From an uncultured Paracoccaceae bacterium (GTDB lineage Bacteria > Pseudomonadota > Alphaproteobacteria > Rhodobacterales > Rhodobacteraceae), in the NCBI GenBank assembly GCA_945952025.1, contig CAMFGW010000030.1, forward strand, positions 1 through 33,180: a DNA stretch of 33,180 nt, written 5' to 3'. This document shows positions 11,596 through 19,555 of this stretch, piece after piece. Under the pieces are notes generated by a model. It did not search any database, had not been told where the DNA came from, and was given only the letters and a program-made list of their open reading frames with translations. The stretch's first letter is position 1; each line of letters opens with the position of its first letter. The position numbers and the translations under genes were made by a program.

Positions 11596-12312
11596 ATGGG
11601 CAAGGTCATCTGTGCCGGCCTCGGCCCCGGCGATCCCGACCTGATGAGCGTCCGCTCGGACCGGCTGGTCCGCAGCGCGACCCACATCGCCTACTTCCGC
11701 AAGAAAGGGTACGAGGGGCAGGCGCGGCGCATCGTCGACGGCATGATCCGCCCCGACGCCATCGAATACCCCATGGACTATCCGGTCACGACCGAGATTG
11801 CCGTGACCGACCCCGACTACAACCGCCAGCTGGCAGCCTTCTATGACGGCTGGGCGGAAAAACTCGCGCTTTTGGCCGGAACAGAGACTGTTTTGGTCCT
11901 GTGTGAAGGCGACCCCTTCTTCTATGGCAGCTTCATGCATCTTTACACGCGCCTCATGGGTCGGGTGCCCGTCGAGGTCATCCCCGGCATCACCGGCATG
12001 TCCGGCTGCTGGACCGCAACCGGCGCGCCGATCACCTGGGGCGACGACGTGCTGACCGTCCTGACCGCCACCCTGAGCGAGGAGGCGCTGGCCGCCCGCG
12101 CCCGCGATACCGACGCGCTGGTGGTGATGAAGATCGGCCGCAACCTTGGCAAGCTGCGCCGCGCGCTCGCCACCGCCGGCCGGCTTCAGGACGCCTGGCT
12201 CGTGGAACGCGGCACCATGCCCGACCAGCGGGTCCACCGGCTGACCGAAGCCCCGGACAAAGTGCCCTATTTCTCGATCTGCGTGGTCCACGGGCAGGGG
12301 CGGCGGCCATGA
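11596..12312 (+). CDS. cobI: Precorrin-2 C20-methyltransferase CobI
   Basis: CobI methylates precorrin-2 at C20 with S-adenosylmethionine to give precorrin-3A. The fold is the tetrapyrrole methylase family: GLGPGDPDLMSVR near the N-terminus, LCEGDPFFYGSFMHLY in the middle and EVIPGITGMSG. Two in-frame ATGs exist. ATG 11590 overlaps the cobH stop but touches the AAGGA at 11585-11589; ATG 11596 lies six bases after that AAGGA and is preferred (238 residues). The end overlaps cobJ by 4 nt. A run of rare codons, GAG ACT GTT TTG, occurs at 11884-11895 and is discussed as a finding. Confidence 0.96.
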   Translation: MGKVICAGLGPGDPDLMSVRSDRLVRSATHIAYFRKKGYEGQARRIVDGMIRPDAIEYPMDYPVTTEIAVTDPDYNRQLAAFYDGWAEKLALLAGTETVLVLCEGDPFFYGSFMHLYTRLMGRVPVEVIPGITGMSGCWTATGAPITWGDDVLTVLTATLSEEALAARARDTDALVVMKIGRNLGKLRRALATAGRLQDAWLVERGTMPDQRVHRLTEAPDKVPYFSICVVHGQGRRP

Positions 12313-13040
12313 GCGGCTGGGTCAAGGTTGCGGGACTCGGCCCCGGCGCCGAGGCGATGGTGACCGATCAGGTCCGCGCCGCACTGGCCGCAGCGACGGA
12401 TGTCATCGGCTACATCCCCTATGTCGCCCGCGTCGCGCCCCGCGAGGGGCTGGTGCTGCACCCGTCCGACAACCGGGTGGAACTCGACCGCGCCCGCCAC
12501 GCGATCGACCTTGCCGCCGAAGGCCGCCGCGCCGTCATCGTCTCGTCCGGCGACCCCGGCGTCTTTGCCATGGCGTCCGCACTTTTCGAGGCGCTCGAGC
12601 ACCGCCCCGACCCCGGCGCCTTCGACATCGAGATCCTTCCCGGCATAACCGCCATGCTCGCCGCCGCCGCCCGGCTCGGCGCGCCCCTTGGCCATGATTT
12701 CTGCGCCATCAACCTCAGCGACAACCTCAAGCCGTGGGACCTGATCGAACGCCGCCTGCGGCTCGCCGCCGAAGGGGGCTTCGCCATGGCCTTCTACAAC
12801 CCGCGCGCCGCCTCGCGCCCCGGCCGGTTCGAAAGGGTGCTGGACATCCTGCGCGAAGGCTGCGGGCCGAACCGGCTCATCTCTTTCGCACGTGCGGTGA
12901 CCACGCCGGACGAACACCTGCTGACCGTGACGCTCGGCGAGGCGCGGGCCGAAATGGCGGACATGCGCACCATGGTCATCGTCGGCACGCCGGACGCCCG
13001 CCGCGTCGGCCGTTTCGTCTACAGCCCGAGGTCGGCGTGA
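12309..13040 (+). CDS. cobJ: Precorrin-3B C17-methyltransferase CobJ
   Basis: CobJ methylates C17 of precorrin-3B and drives ring contraction to precorrin-4. The 243-residue protein shows the tetrapyrrole methylase signatures GLGPGAEAMVT, VIVSSGDPGVFAMAS and EILPGITAMLAAAARLGAPLG-type sequence, followed by HDFCAINLSD, which is characteristic of CobJ/CbiH. The start overlaps the cobI stop (ATGA). Its last 22 bases overlap the 3' end of cobK, which is on the other strand. Confidence 0.96.
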   Translation: MSGWVKVAGLGPGAEAMVTDQVRAALAAATDVIGYIPYVARVAPREGLVLHPSDNRVELDRARHAIDLAAEGRRAVIVSSGDPGVFAMASALFEALEHRPDPGAFDIEILPGITAMLAAAARLGAPLGHDFCAINLSDNLKPWDLIERRLRLAAEGGFAMAFYNPRAASRPGRFERVLDILREGCGPNRLISFARAVTTPDEHLLTVTLGEARAEMADMRTMVIVGTPDARRVGRFVYSPRSA

Positions 13041-13765
13041 TGGCCGAGCCACTCCATCGCCTGAGCCGCCGTTTCGACTGTTTCGCGCGGCGGAAGCGTA
13101 GGCCGGTCGATCATCACCACCTCGACCTGCAACCGGCGGGCCGCGTCAATCTTTGCGCGGGCCGCGCTGCCGCCGGCATTCTTGGTCACCATCCAGCGGA
13201 CATCATGCGCGCGCAGGAGCGCAAGCTCCTGATCGAAGTCGAAGGGACCGCGCTCGACGATCAGCTCCGCGTTCAGCGGCACGCTTTGGCGGGCGTCGAA
13301 TTCGGCGAAACGCAGCAGGAAGCGGTGCGGCAGGCCAGCAAACGCCGCGACATTCTGCCGGCCGATCGCCAGAAAGACGCTCGTGCGCTCGGGCGGCAGC
13401 AGCGCGGCGGCGCCCTGATAGTCCGCCACATGATGCCAGCGGTCGCCCGGCTCTTCGGCCCAAGGTCTACGCTCGACCGCCAGCAGGGGAACCCCCGCCT
13501 GCGTGCAAGCCGCGACCGCATTGCGGCTCATCCCGGCCGCGAAGGGGTGCGTGGCGTCGATGACCTGCGTGATTCCCTCGGACTTCAGATAGTCCGCCAA
13601 ACCCTCGACGCCGCCGAACCCGCCCGTGCGCATCGGCAGCGGCTGGGGGATCGGCGCCTCGGTCCGGCCGGCATAGGAAAAGACCGCCGGCACGCGCCCG
13701 TCGGCCAGCAGCCGGGCGAGCGCACTGGCTTCGGTCGTGCCGCCCAGAAGAAGGACGCGGGGCAT
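13019..13765 (-). CDS. cobK: Precorrin-6A reductase CobK
   Basis: CobK is the NADPH-dependent reductase converting precorrin-6A to precorrin-6B. The 248-residue protein begins MPRVLLLGGTTEAS, the family's N-terminal nucleotide-binding loop, and contains DATHPFA and LAIGRQN, both conserved in CobK/CbiJ. It is the only gene in the main cob cluster on the minus strand. Its 3' end overlaps cobJ by 22 bases and its ATG shares a CATG with the cobL ATG, overlapping by 2 bases. AAGGA lies six bases upstream of this start, inside cobL, which is why the longer upstream extension is not used. Its promoter must lie within cobL or beyond. Confidence 0.95.
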   Translation of the reverse strand: MPRVLLLGGTTEASALARLLADGRVPAVFSYAGRTEAPIPQPLPMRTGGFGGVEGLADYLKSEGITQVIDATHPFAAGMSRNAVAACTQAGVPLLAVERRPWAEEPGDRWHHVADYQGAAALLPPERTSVFLAIGRQNVAAFAGLPHRFLLRFAEFDARQSVPLNAELIVERGPFDFDQELALLRAHDVRWMVTKNAGGSAARAKIDAARRLQVEVVMIDRPTLPPRETVETAAQAMEWLGHHADLGL

Positions 13766-14951
13766 GTCTGATCCTTGGCTCACGATTGTCGGGCTTGGCG
13801 AAGATGGACTGGCGGGCCTGTCGGACGCAAGCCGCGCCGCGATCGCCGGGGCCGAGGTCATCTTTGGCGGCCCTCGTCACCTGGCGCTGGTCGGCGCGCG
13901 CGCGCGCGGCCGGGTCTGGCCGGTGCCCTTCAGAATCGACCCTGTTCTGGTTGAAAAAGGCCGCAAGGTCGTCGTGCTGGCATCCGGCGACCCCTTCTGG
14001 TTCGGCGCTGGCGGCAGCCTGTCGCGGGCATTGAACCCGGCCGAATGGCGCGTCTGTCCGGCGCCCTCCGCCTTCTCGCTCGCCGCCGCCCGGCTCGGCT
14101 GGCCGCTGGAAACCTGCGTCACCCACGGCCTGCACGCCCGCCCCTTCGCGAGCCTTCTGCCCGACCTGACCCCCGGCCGCCGGGCACTCTGCCTGATGCG
14201 CGACGGGGCGGCGGTTGGCGACCTTGCCCGTTGGCTGACGGACCAGGGCTTCGGCCCAAGCCGCCTGCATATCCTCGAACACCTCGGCGGCCCGCAGGAA
14301 CGTCACCGCACCACCCAAGCGCAGGCCTACGACCTGCCCGACGTGGCCGCACCCGTGCTCGCGGCCATCGAGGTCGACGGCGCCCCCGGCCTTCCCGCCA
14401 CGCCCGGCCTGCCGGACGACCTTTTCGCCTCGGACGGGGTGATGACCAAGCGGGCGGTGCGGGCGCTGACACTTTCAGCGCTCGCCCCCCGCGCCGGCCA
14501 ACTGCTTTGGGACCTTGGCGCGGGGTCCGGCTCCGTCTCCGTCGAATGGGCCCTCGCCGCCCCCGGGGGAAGGGCCGTCGCGATCGAGAGCCGCGCCGAC
14601 CGGCTGGCCAACATACTGGCGAACCTCGCCCGTTTCGGCCTCGAGGCGCGCGTCCAGACGTTCAGCGGCAACTGGGCCGACCAAATCGCAGCGCTGCCGC
14701 CGCCAGATGCGATCTTCATCGGCGGTGGCGCGGATCGGGCTGGAATCGAGACTGTTTTGCCACACCTCCACCGCTTCGGCCGGTTGGTGGTCAACGCCGT
14801 GACGCTGGAAACCCAGCAGGTCGTGACCGAAGCGCAAGCGGCCCATGGCGGTGAGCTTTTGAAGATCGACCTGGCCGAAGCCGCCCCCCTCGGCCGCCTG
14901 CGCGGCTGGCAAGCCGCCCGCACCGTCGTGCAATGGAGCCTGACCCGATGA
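13764..14951 (+). CDS. cobL: Precorrin-6Y C5,15-methyltransferase (decarboxylating) CobL
   Basis: CobL methylates C5 and C15 of precorrin-6B and removes the C12 acetate carboxyl. It is a fusion of a CbiE-like domain (about 1-205; GLGEDGLAGLS, VLASGDPFWFG) and a CbiT-like methyltransferase domain (about 225-395) with the S-adenosylmethionine loop DLGAGSGS (250-257) and IFIGGGAD. At 395 residues it is the usual length. The ATG at 13764 has AAGGA eight bases upstream, within the cobK coding sequence, and overlaps the divergent cobK ATG. The rare-codon string GAG ACT GTT TTG recurs here at 14748-14759. Confidence 0.96.
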   Translation: MSDPWLTIVGLGEDGLAGLSDASRAAIAGAEVIFGGPRHLALVGARARGRVWPVPFRIDPVLVEKGRKVVVLASGDPFWFGAGGSLSRALNPAEWRVCPAPSAFSLAAARLGWPLETCVTHGLHARPFASLLPDLTPGRRALCLMRDGAAVGDLARWLTDQGFGPSRLHILEHLGGPQERHRTTQAQAYDLPDVAAPVLAAIEVDGAPGLPATPGLPDDLFASDGVMTKRAVRALTLSALAPRAGQLLWDLGAGSGSVSVEWALAAPGGRAVAIESRADRLANILANLARFGLEARVQTFSGNWADQIAALPPPDAIFIGGGADRAGIETVLPHLHRFGRLVVNAVTLETQQVVTEAQAAHGGELLKIDLAEAAPLGRLRGWQAARTVVQWSLTR

Positions 14952-15310
14952 TCGTTGCAGGCATCGGCTTCAACGGGCGCGCCACCGTCGCATCGCTTCT
15001 CGACGCGCTGACCCGCGCCGGACCGGGCGCCGAGGCACTCGCGACGCTGGACCGCAAGGCGACCGACCCCCGCGCGCAGGCCCTTGCCGCCCGGCTTGGC
15101 CTGCCCCTGCACGGCCTCGCCCCCGACCTGATCGCGGCGCAGGAAACGCCGACCCGCTCCCCCCATTCCGCCGCCATGACCGGCGCCGGATCGCTGGCCG
15201 AAGCGGCAGCGCTCGCCCTTGCCGGACCCGGCGCCCGGCTGCGCGGACCCCGCGCCATTTCGGCGGACGGCACCGCCACCGCCGCCATTGCTGAAAGGAC
15301 CACCCCATGA
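14948..15310 (+). CDS. cobE: Cobalamin biosynthesis protein CobE (CbiG C-terminal-like)
   Basis: A 120-residue protein related to the C-terminal domain of CbiG, called CobE in aerobic producers. It starts [13 protein letters not shown], the diagnostic N-terminal loop of this family, and contains the [12 protein letters not shown]-like region. The exact step is not settled for CobE; it is needed for cobalamin synthesis in some aerobic organisms and is often beside cobL and cobM, as here. Both ends are ATGA overlaps with its neighbours. An ATG 15 bases earlier, inside cobL, is possible but unlikely. Confidence 0.88.
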   Translation: MIVAGIGFNGRATVASLLDALTRAGPGAEALATLDRKATDPRAQALAARLGLPLHGLAPDLIAAQETPTRSPHSAAMTGAGSLAEAAALALAGPGARLRGPRAISADGTATAAIAERTTP

Positions 15311-16089
15311 CCGTCCACTTCATCGGCGCAGGCCCCGGCGCGCCCGACCTTCTGACCCTGCGCGGCCGCGACCTGATCGCGCGCTGCCCCGTTTGCCTCT
15401 ACGCCGGCTCGCTGGTGCCCGAAGCGGTGCTCGCCCACTGCCCGCCGGGGGCGAAAATCGTGAACACTGCGCCCATGTCGCTTGACGACATCATCGGCGA
15501 GATGGCGGTCGCCCATGACGCCGGCGTCGATGTCGCGCGGCTGCATTCCGGTGACCTGTCGGTCTGGTCGGCGATGGGCGAACAGCTCCGCCGCCTGCGC
15601 GAACTGCGCATTCCCTATGACGTGACGCCCGGCGTGCCCGCCTTTGCCGCCGCCGCCGCCACGCTGGGGGTCGAACTGACCCTGCCCGGCGTGGCCCAAT
15701 CGGTGGTGCTGACCCGGACCTCCGGCCGCGCCACCTCGATGCCCGAGGGCGAGACGCTGGCGAACTTCGCGCGCACCGGCGCGACGCTCGCCATCCACCT
15801 GTCGGTCCACGTCCTGCCGCAGGTCGTCACCGAACTGACGCCGCACTATGGGCCCGACTGCCCGGTCGCCGTCGTCTGGCGCGCCAGCTGGCCGGACGAG
15901 CGGGTGGTTCGCGCCACGCTCGGCACGCTCGAAACCGCGGTCGGGGCAGAGATGGAGCGGACGGCGCTGATCCTTGTCGGCCGCTCACTGGCGGCCGAGG
16001 GGTTCGCCGAAAGCAGGCTCTATGCCGGCGATTATGACCGCCGCTACCGCCCTGTCGGCACCCATCCCCGCTTCCCGGACGCATCATGA
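15307..16089 (+). CDS. cobM: Precorrin-4 C11-methyltransferase CobM
   Basis: CobM methylates C11 of precorrin-4 to form precorrin-5. The 260-residue protein has the tetrapyrrole methylase features [31 protein letters not shown] and [14 protein letters not shown], and [17 protein letters not shown], which distinguishes CobM/CbiF. AAAGGA precedes the ATG, and the gene overlaps both cobE and cobB by 4 nt. Confidence 0.97.
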   Translation: MTVHFIGAGPGAPDLLTLRGRDLIARCPVCLYAGSLVPEAVLAHCPPGAKIVNTAPMSLDDIIGEMAVAHDAGVDVARLHSGDLSVWSAMGEQLRRLRELRIPYDVTPGVPAFAAAAATLGVELTLPGVAQSVVLTRTSGRATSMPEGETLANFARTGATLAIHLSVHVLPQVVTELTPHYGPDCPVAVVWRASWPDERVVRATLGTLETAVGAEMERTALILVGRSLAAEGFAESRLYAGDYDRRYRPVGTHPRFPDAS

Positions 16090-17402
16090 CCGCCCTTCCC
16101 CCCGGCCTCGTGATCGGCGCGCCGGCCTCGGGCAGCGGCAAGACCACGGTCATGCTGGGCCTTCTGGCCGCCTACCGCGACCTTGGCCTGACGGTGCAGC
16201 CCTTCAAGAACGGCCCCGACTATATCGACCCCGCCTTCCACCGAGCGGCCTCGGGGCGACCCTCGTTCAACCTGGAAAGCTGGGCGATGCCCGCCGCCGG
16301 GGTCGAAGGTCTGATCGGCAGCGCGCCGGGGGCCGACCTGATCCTGGTCGAAGGCTCGATGGGCCTTTTCGACGGGGTGGCCAAACCCGGCGCCTGGGGC
16401 ACGGGCGCGAGTTCCGACATCGCGGCCATGACCGGCTGGCCGGTGGTGCTGGTTCTTGACGTGTCGGGACAGGCGCAGACGGCGGCCGCCATCGCCAAGG
16501 GCTTCGCCCTGATGCGCAAGGACGTGGCCATCGCGGGCGTGATCCTGAACCGGGTCGCGAGTCCCCGGCACGAGGCCCTGATCCGCGCCGGCATGGACGA
16601 GGTCGGCATGAGGGTCCTCGGCGCCCTGCCCCGCCAGTCTGCGGTCGAGGTGCCAGAGCGCCATCTGGGCCTTGTGCAGGCGGAGGAAACCCCCGAGCTG
16701 GACCGGATCATCGCCGACGCCGGCCGTTTCATCGCCGCCCATGTCGATCTGCAGGCGCTGCGCGAGGCCGCTGGCCCGACCCGATTCGCGACTTCCGACC
16801 CCCAGCCGATCCGCCCGCCCGGCCAGCGCATCGCCCTTGCGCGCGACGCGGCCTTTTCCTTCGTCTATCCCCACCTTCTGCAAGGCTGGCGCGCCGCCGG
16901 GGCCGAGGTCCTGCCCTTCTCGCCCCTGGCAGACGAGCCGCCACCGGAGGCTGCCGATTGCTGCTGGCTACCCGGCGGCTACCCCGAGCTTCATGGCGGC
17001 AGGTTGGCGGCGGCGGAACGTTTTCGGCAAGGTTTGACCCTGTTTTCCGAAACCCGGCCCGTTCATGGCGAGTGCGGCGGCTACATGGCGATGGGCGAGG
17101 CCCTGGTCGATGCGCAAGGCACGCGCCACCGGATGGCGGGGCTTCTGGGCCTGGTCACCAGCTTTGAAAAGCGGCGGATGCATCTGGGCTACCGGCTGGC
17201 GACACTGATCGGGGCCATCCCCGGACAGGATGCGGGCGCGCGGCTCAGGGGCCACGAGTTTCACTATTCGACAATCCTCGCGCAACCGGATAGGGCGCTC
17301 GCGCAAGTCGTGGACGCGACCGGCGCGGGCGTGCCGGAAACCGGCTCGCGGCGCGGCCGGGCGACCGGCACCTTCTTTCACCTGATCGCCGAGGCGGCAT
17401 GA
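16086..17402 (+). CDS. cobB: Hydrogenobyrinic acid a,c-diamide synthase CobB
   Basis: CobB amidates the a and c carboxylates of hydrogenobyrinic acid using glutamine and ATP, preparing it for cobalt insertion. The 438-residue protein has an N-terminal dethiobiotin-synthetase-like ATPase with the P-loop [11 protein letters not shown] (11-21) and [10 protein letters not shown], and a C-terminal class I glutaminase-like domain with nucleophile Cys330 in the [12 protein letters not shown] motif. It is coupled by ATGA overlaps to cobM and cobA. In a genome with cobG, the aerobic CobB assignment is preferred over CbiA. Confidence 0.96.
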   Translation: MTALPPGLVIGAPASGSGKTTVMLGLLAAYRDLGLTVQPFKNGPDYIDPAFHRAASGRPSFNLESWAMPAAGVEGLIGSAPGADLILVEGSMGLFDGVAKPGAWGTGASSDIAAMTGWPVVLVLDVSGQAQTAAAIAKGFALMRKDVAIAGVILNRVASPRHEALIRAGMDEVGMRVLGALPRQSAVEVPERHLGLVQAEETPELDRIIADAGRFIAAHVDLQALREAAGPTRFATSDPQPIRPPGQRIALARDAAFSFVYPHLLQGWRAAGAEVLPFSPLADEPPPEAADCCWLPGGYPELHGGRLAAAERFRQGLTLFSETRPVHGECGGYMAMGEALVDAQGTRHRMAGLLGLVTSFEKRRMHLGYRLATLIGAIPGQDAGARLRGHEFHYSTILAQPDRALAQVVDATGAGVPETGSRRGRATGTFFHLIAEAA

Positions 17403-18121
17403 GCGGATTTGTCAGTTTCGTCTCTTCGGGCCCCGGCGACCCCGAACTTCTGACCCTGAAGGCCGTCGACCGGCTGTCCAGGGCCGATGCCGTCCTTTTC
17501 GACGACCTGTCGTCCGGTCCGATCCTGGCGCATGCCCGCCCGGGCGCCGATCTGGTCGGCGTCGGCAAGCGCGCGGGTCGCGCCTCGCCCAAGCAGGACC
17601 ATGTGAGCCGCCTTCTGGTCGACTATGCCCGGTCGGGCGCACGGGTGGTGCGGCTGAAGTCGGGCGATTCGGGCCTTTTCGGGAGGCTCGAGGAAGAGAT
17701 CATGGCGCTGCGCGGCGCGGGGATCGGGTATGAGATCATTCCGGGCGTCACCTCGGCCATGGCGGCGGCGGCGGCGGCGGGCATTCCGCTGACCCGGCGC
17801 CTGACCGCGCGGCGGGTGCAGTTCGTGACCGGCCATGACGTGACCGGCGCCCTGCCCGAGGATCTGAATATCGCAGCGCTTGCCGACCCGCAGGCGACGA
17901 CCGTGGTCTTCATGGGCAAGCGGACCTTCGGCCTTCTGGCGGCACGCCTGATGGCGGCCGGCCTTGCGCCCGAAACCCCGGCACTTCTGGCCGAAAGCGT
18001 CTCTACTCCGGCCCAAAAGCTGGCGCGCGGCACGCTCGCCTCGATGGAGGCGCTGATCGCCGCCGAAGGGGCCGACGGTCCGGCGCTGATCCTGATCGGG
18101 CCACTGGTCGACGGGGCCTGA
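17399..18121 (+). CDS. cobA: Uroporphyrinogen-III C-methyltransferase (SUMT) CobA
   Basis: CobA methylates uroporphyrinogen III at C2 and C7 to precorrin-2, the entry step of the pathway. The 240-residue protein carries SSGPGDPELLTLKA, VRLKSGDSGLFGR and YEIIPGVTSAMAAAAAAGIPLT, then RRVQFVTGHD, matching the SUMT family. The usual GGDPFVFGRG loop is replaced by SGDSGLFGRL, a departure that may mark a subgroup. The gene is last in the main operon, begins with an ATGA overlap with cobB, and is followed by an inverted repeat and then the second riboswitch. Confidence 0.92.
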   Translation: MSGFVSFVSSGPGDPELLTLKAVDRLSRADAVLFDDLSSGPILAHARPGADLVGVGKRAGRASPKQDHVSRLLVDYARSGARVVRLKSGDSGLFGRLEEEIMALRGAGIGYEIIPGVTSAMAAAAAAGIPLTRRLTARRVQFVTGHDVTGALPEDLNIAALADPQATTVVFMGKRTFGLLAARLMAAGLAPETPALLAESVSTPAQKLARGTLASMEALIAAEGADGPALILIGPLVDGA

Positions 18122-18123
18122 AC

Positions 18124-18155
18124 ACCGGGGGCGTCGCGGCGGCCGCTTCCCCGGT
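18124..18155 (+). terminator. Inverted repeat after cobA, possible operon terminator
   Basis: ACCGGGG (18124-18130) can pair with CCCCGGT (18149-18155) across an 18-nt GC-rich loop that can itself fold. It begins two bases after the cobA stop codon and is followed by CGCTTTCC, with only a short T run. Its position between cobA and the promoter of the next riboswitch fits a terminator. Confidence 0.4.
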
Positions 18156-18166
18156 CGCTTTCCGCC

Positions 18167-18195
18167 TTGACCGAACGCGCGGTCCCGGTCCAGAT
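18167..18195 (+). promoter_or_regulatory. Candidate promoter for the cbtB riboswitch transcript
   Basis: TTGACC (18167-18172) is followed after 17 bases by CCAGAT (18190-18195). Transcription would start just at the riboswitch 5' end (about 18202). The -35 matches five of six consensus bases, the -10 only moderately. Confidence 0.45.
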
Positions 18196-18201
18196 GGCGG
18201 G

Positions 18202-18407
18202 GCACGGTGTTCCGACAGCGCCAAGCGCCAGGAACTGAAACGGGAATGAGGAAGGGCGGACCCAATGCGGCGCCCCAGACCCCGACCGCCCCCGCGACTG
18301 TAAGCGGCGAGCGGCTTTCCGAAATGCCACTGGACCCAGGCCGTCAGGCACGGGTCCGGGAAGGCGGAAAGCACGCTGTGACCCGCAAGTCAGGAGACCG
18401 GCCGTGC
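18202..18407 (+). ncRNA. Cobalamin riboswitch upstream of cbtB-cbtA
   Basis: This is a near-consensus adenosylcobalamin aptamer: GGAACTGAAACGGGAATG, the core CGCGACTGTAAGCGGCGAG (about 18293-18311), TGCCACTGG, CCGGGAAGGC and the B12 box GCAAGTCAGGAGACCGGCC (18385-18403). The closing helix pairs GCACGG (18202-18207) with CCGTGC (18402-18407). The likely expression platform is a perfect hairpin GCCGTC-GGGTGT-GACGGC (18425-18442) ending one base before AAAGGAG (18444-18449 region), the cbtB ribosome binding site, so translational control is plausible. Related riboswitches control cobalt transport genes. Confidence 0.96.
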
Positions 18408-18455
18408 GTGGAAGAAACAATGACGCCGTCGGGTGTGACGGCAAAGGAGTTTGAC

Positions 18456-18626
18456 ATGACGACCCAGACCAAAGTCGCCGCAAAGCCCGCCTCTGCGCTT
18501 CTTTCGATCCTTTTCGTGGCCCTTCTCGGCGCGACCAGCCTCTTCGTGGCCGGCCATGCGCAGTCGGCCACGCTGCATGACGCCGCGCACGACGTCCGTC
18601 ACTCGTCGGGCTTTCCCTGCCACTAA
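18456..18626 (+). CDS. cbtB: Cobalt transporter subunit CbtB
   Basis: CbtB is a very short membrane protein that accompanies CbtA in B12-riboswitch-regulated cobalt uptake. The 56-residue protein has one transmembrane segment (about 14-33) and a C-terminal histidine-rich tail with H41, H45, H49 and the ending FPCH, a likely metal-binding site typical of the family. The ATG at 18456 has AAAGGAG at an ideal distance; the open frame extending upstream lies within the riboswitch. It is separated from cbtA by 22 bases. Confidence 0.94.
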   Translation: MTTQTKVAAKPASALLSILFVALLGATSLFVAGHAQSATLHDAAHDVRHSSGFPCH

Positions 18627-18648
18627 GGCACGGGACCAGACCTGACCT

Positions 18649-19449
18649 ATGATCCAACGCATGGTTGTCAGCGCGTTGCTCGCTGGCTTTGCGGCAGGGC
18701 TTGTCGCGGCCTTGCTGCATTTCGCGTTCGTCCAACCGAAGATTCTTCTGGCCGAACAATATGAATCCGGCGCCCTCGTGCATTTCGAGGGGGCCAAGAC
18801 AGGTGTGGGCGCAGCCCACGACCAGACCGCCCACGATCACGCCGCGCCGGCTGATGCTCCGGCTGATGCCTCCGCCGGCACCGCTGCGGAATCGACGACC
18901 GCCGCGCAGCCGGCCGCCCACGACCACCCCGCGACGGACGAGGCAGAGGCCTCGCCCCTGAAGCGCAACGCCCTGACGGCGGCCTTCTACGGGCTGACCT
19001 ATGTCTCCTACGGGCTGCTACTGGTCGCGGCCTTTGCGGCGGTTGAACAGACCGGGCGCCAGGTGACGGCGGCCGAGGGCCTTCTGTGGGGTCTTGCGGG
19101 CTTCGCCGTCTTCCAGCTTGCCCCGGCAATGGGGCTTGAGCCCGAACTGCCCGGCACGCCGGCGGCTGACCTGGCCGCGCGCCAGATCTGGTGGTGGGGA
19201 ACGGCGGCTTCGACGGCGATGGGCCTTGCCGCCCTTGCCTACGGGTCGGGGCCGCTGCGCTGGGCGCTAGGCCTTGTGCTGCTTGCGCTGCCCCATGTGA
19301 TCGGGGCGCCGCATATGGACGGCTTCGGCGGCGTGGCGCCGCCGGAACTCGCCTCCACCTTCGCCGCCCGCACCCTGGGCGTGTCGCTGGTGGCCTGGCT
19401 GTCGCTGGGCTACCTGGCAACGCGGCTCTGGGCCGAAGCCGAGCGATAG
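18649..19449 (+). CDS. cbtA: Cobalt transporter subunit CbtA
   Basis: CbtA is the main membrane component of a predicted cobalt transporter. The 266-residue protein has about six hydrophobic segments (near 7-27, 112-132, 143-161, 180-198, 203-219 and 242-260). The loop after the first segment (about 55-100) is rich in alanine, histidine and aspartate, with HDQTAHDH and AAHDHP, and probably captures metal outside the membrane. ALPHVIGAPHMDGFGG near the end is typical of the family. The start at 18649 lacks a clear ribosome binding site; an in-frame ATG at 18661 is an alternative, though coupling to cbtB would also explain it. Confidence 0.93.
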   Translation: MIQRMVVSALLAGFAAGLVAALLHFAFVQPKILLAEQYESGALVHFEGAKTGVGAAHDQTAHDHAAPADAPADASAGTAAESTTAAQPAAHDHPATDEAEASPLKRNALTAAFYGLTYVSYGLLLVAAFAAVEQTGRQVTAAEGLLWGLAGFAVFQLAPAMGLEPELPGTPAADLAARQIWWWGTAASTAMGLAALAYGSGPLRWALGLVLLALPHVIGAPHMDGFGGVAPPELASTFAARTLGVSLVAWLSLGYLATRLWAEAER

Positions 19450-19493
19450 GCCGACCGGGACGCTTGACCCCGGCGGAAATGAAAGCCACCACG

Positions 19494-19525
19494 GGCCTCG
19501 CCCCCATACCGGGGCGGGGCCTTTT
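19494..19525 (+). terminator. Intrinsic terminator after cbtBA
   Basis: GGCCTCGCCCC (19494-19504) pairs with GGGGCGGGGCC (19511-19521) with a single G-U pair, 6-nt loop, followed directly by TTTTC. It lies 45 bases after the cbtA stop codon and only about 30 bases before cobF, so cobF expression depends on readthrough or on a promoter squeezed into or before this region. Confidence 0.75.
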
Positions 19526-19555
19526 CAATCGGGCCAGTCTTTTGCGGGGGCACCC

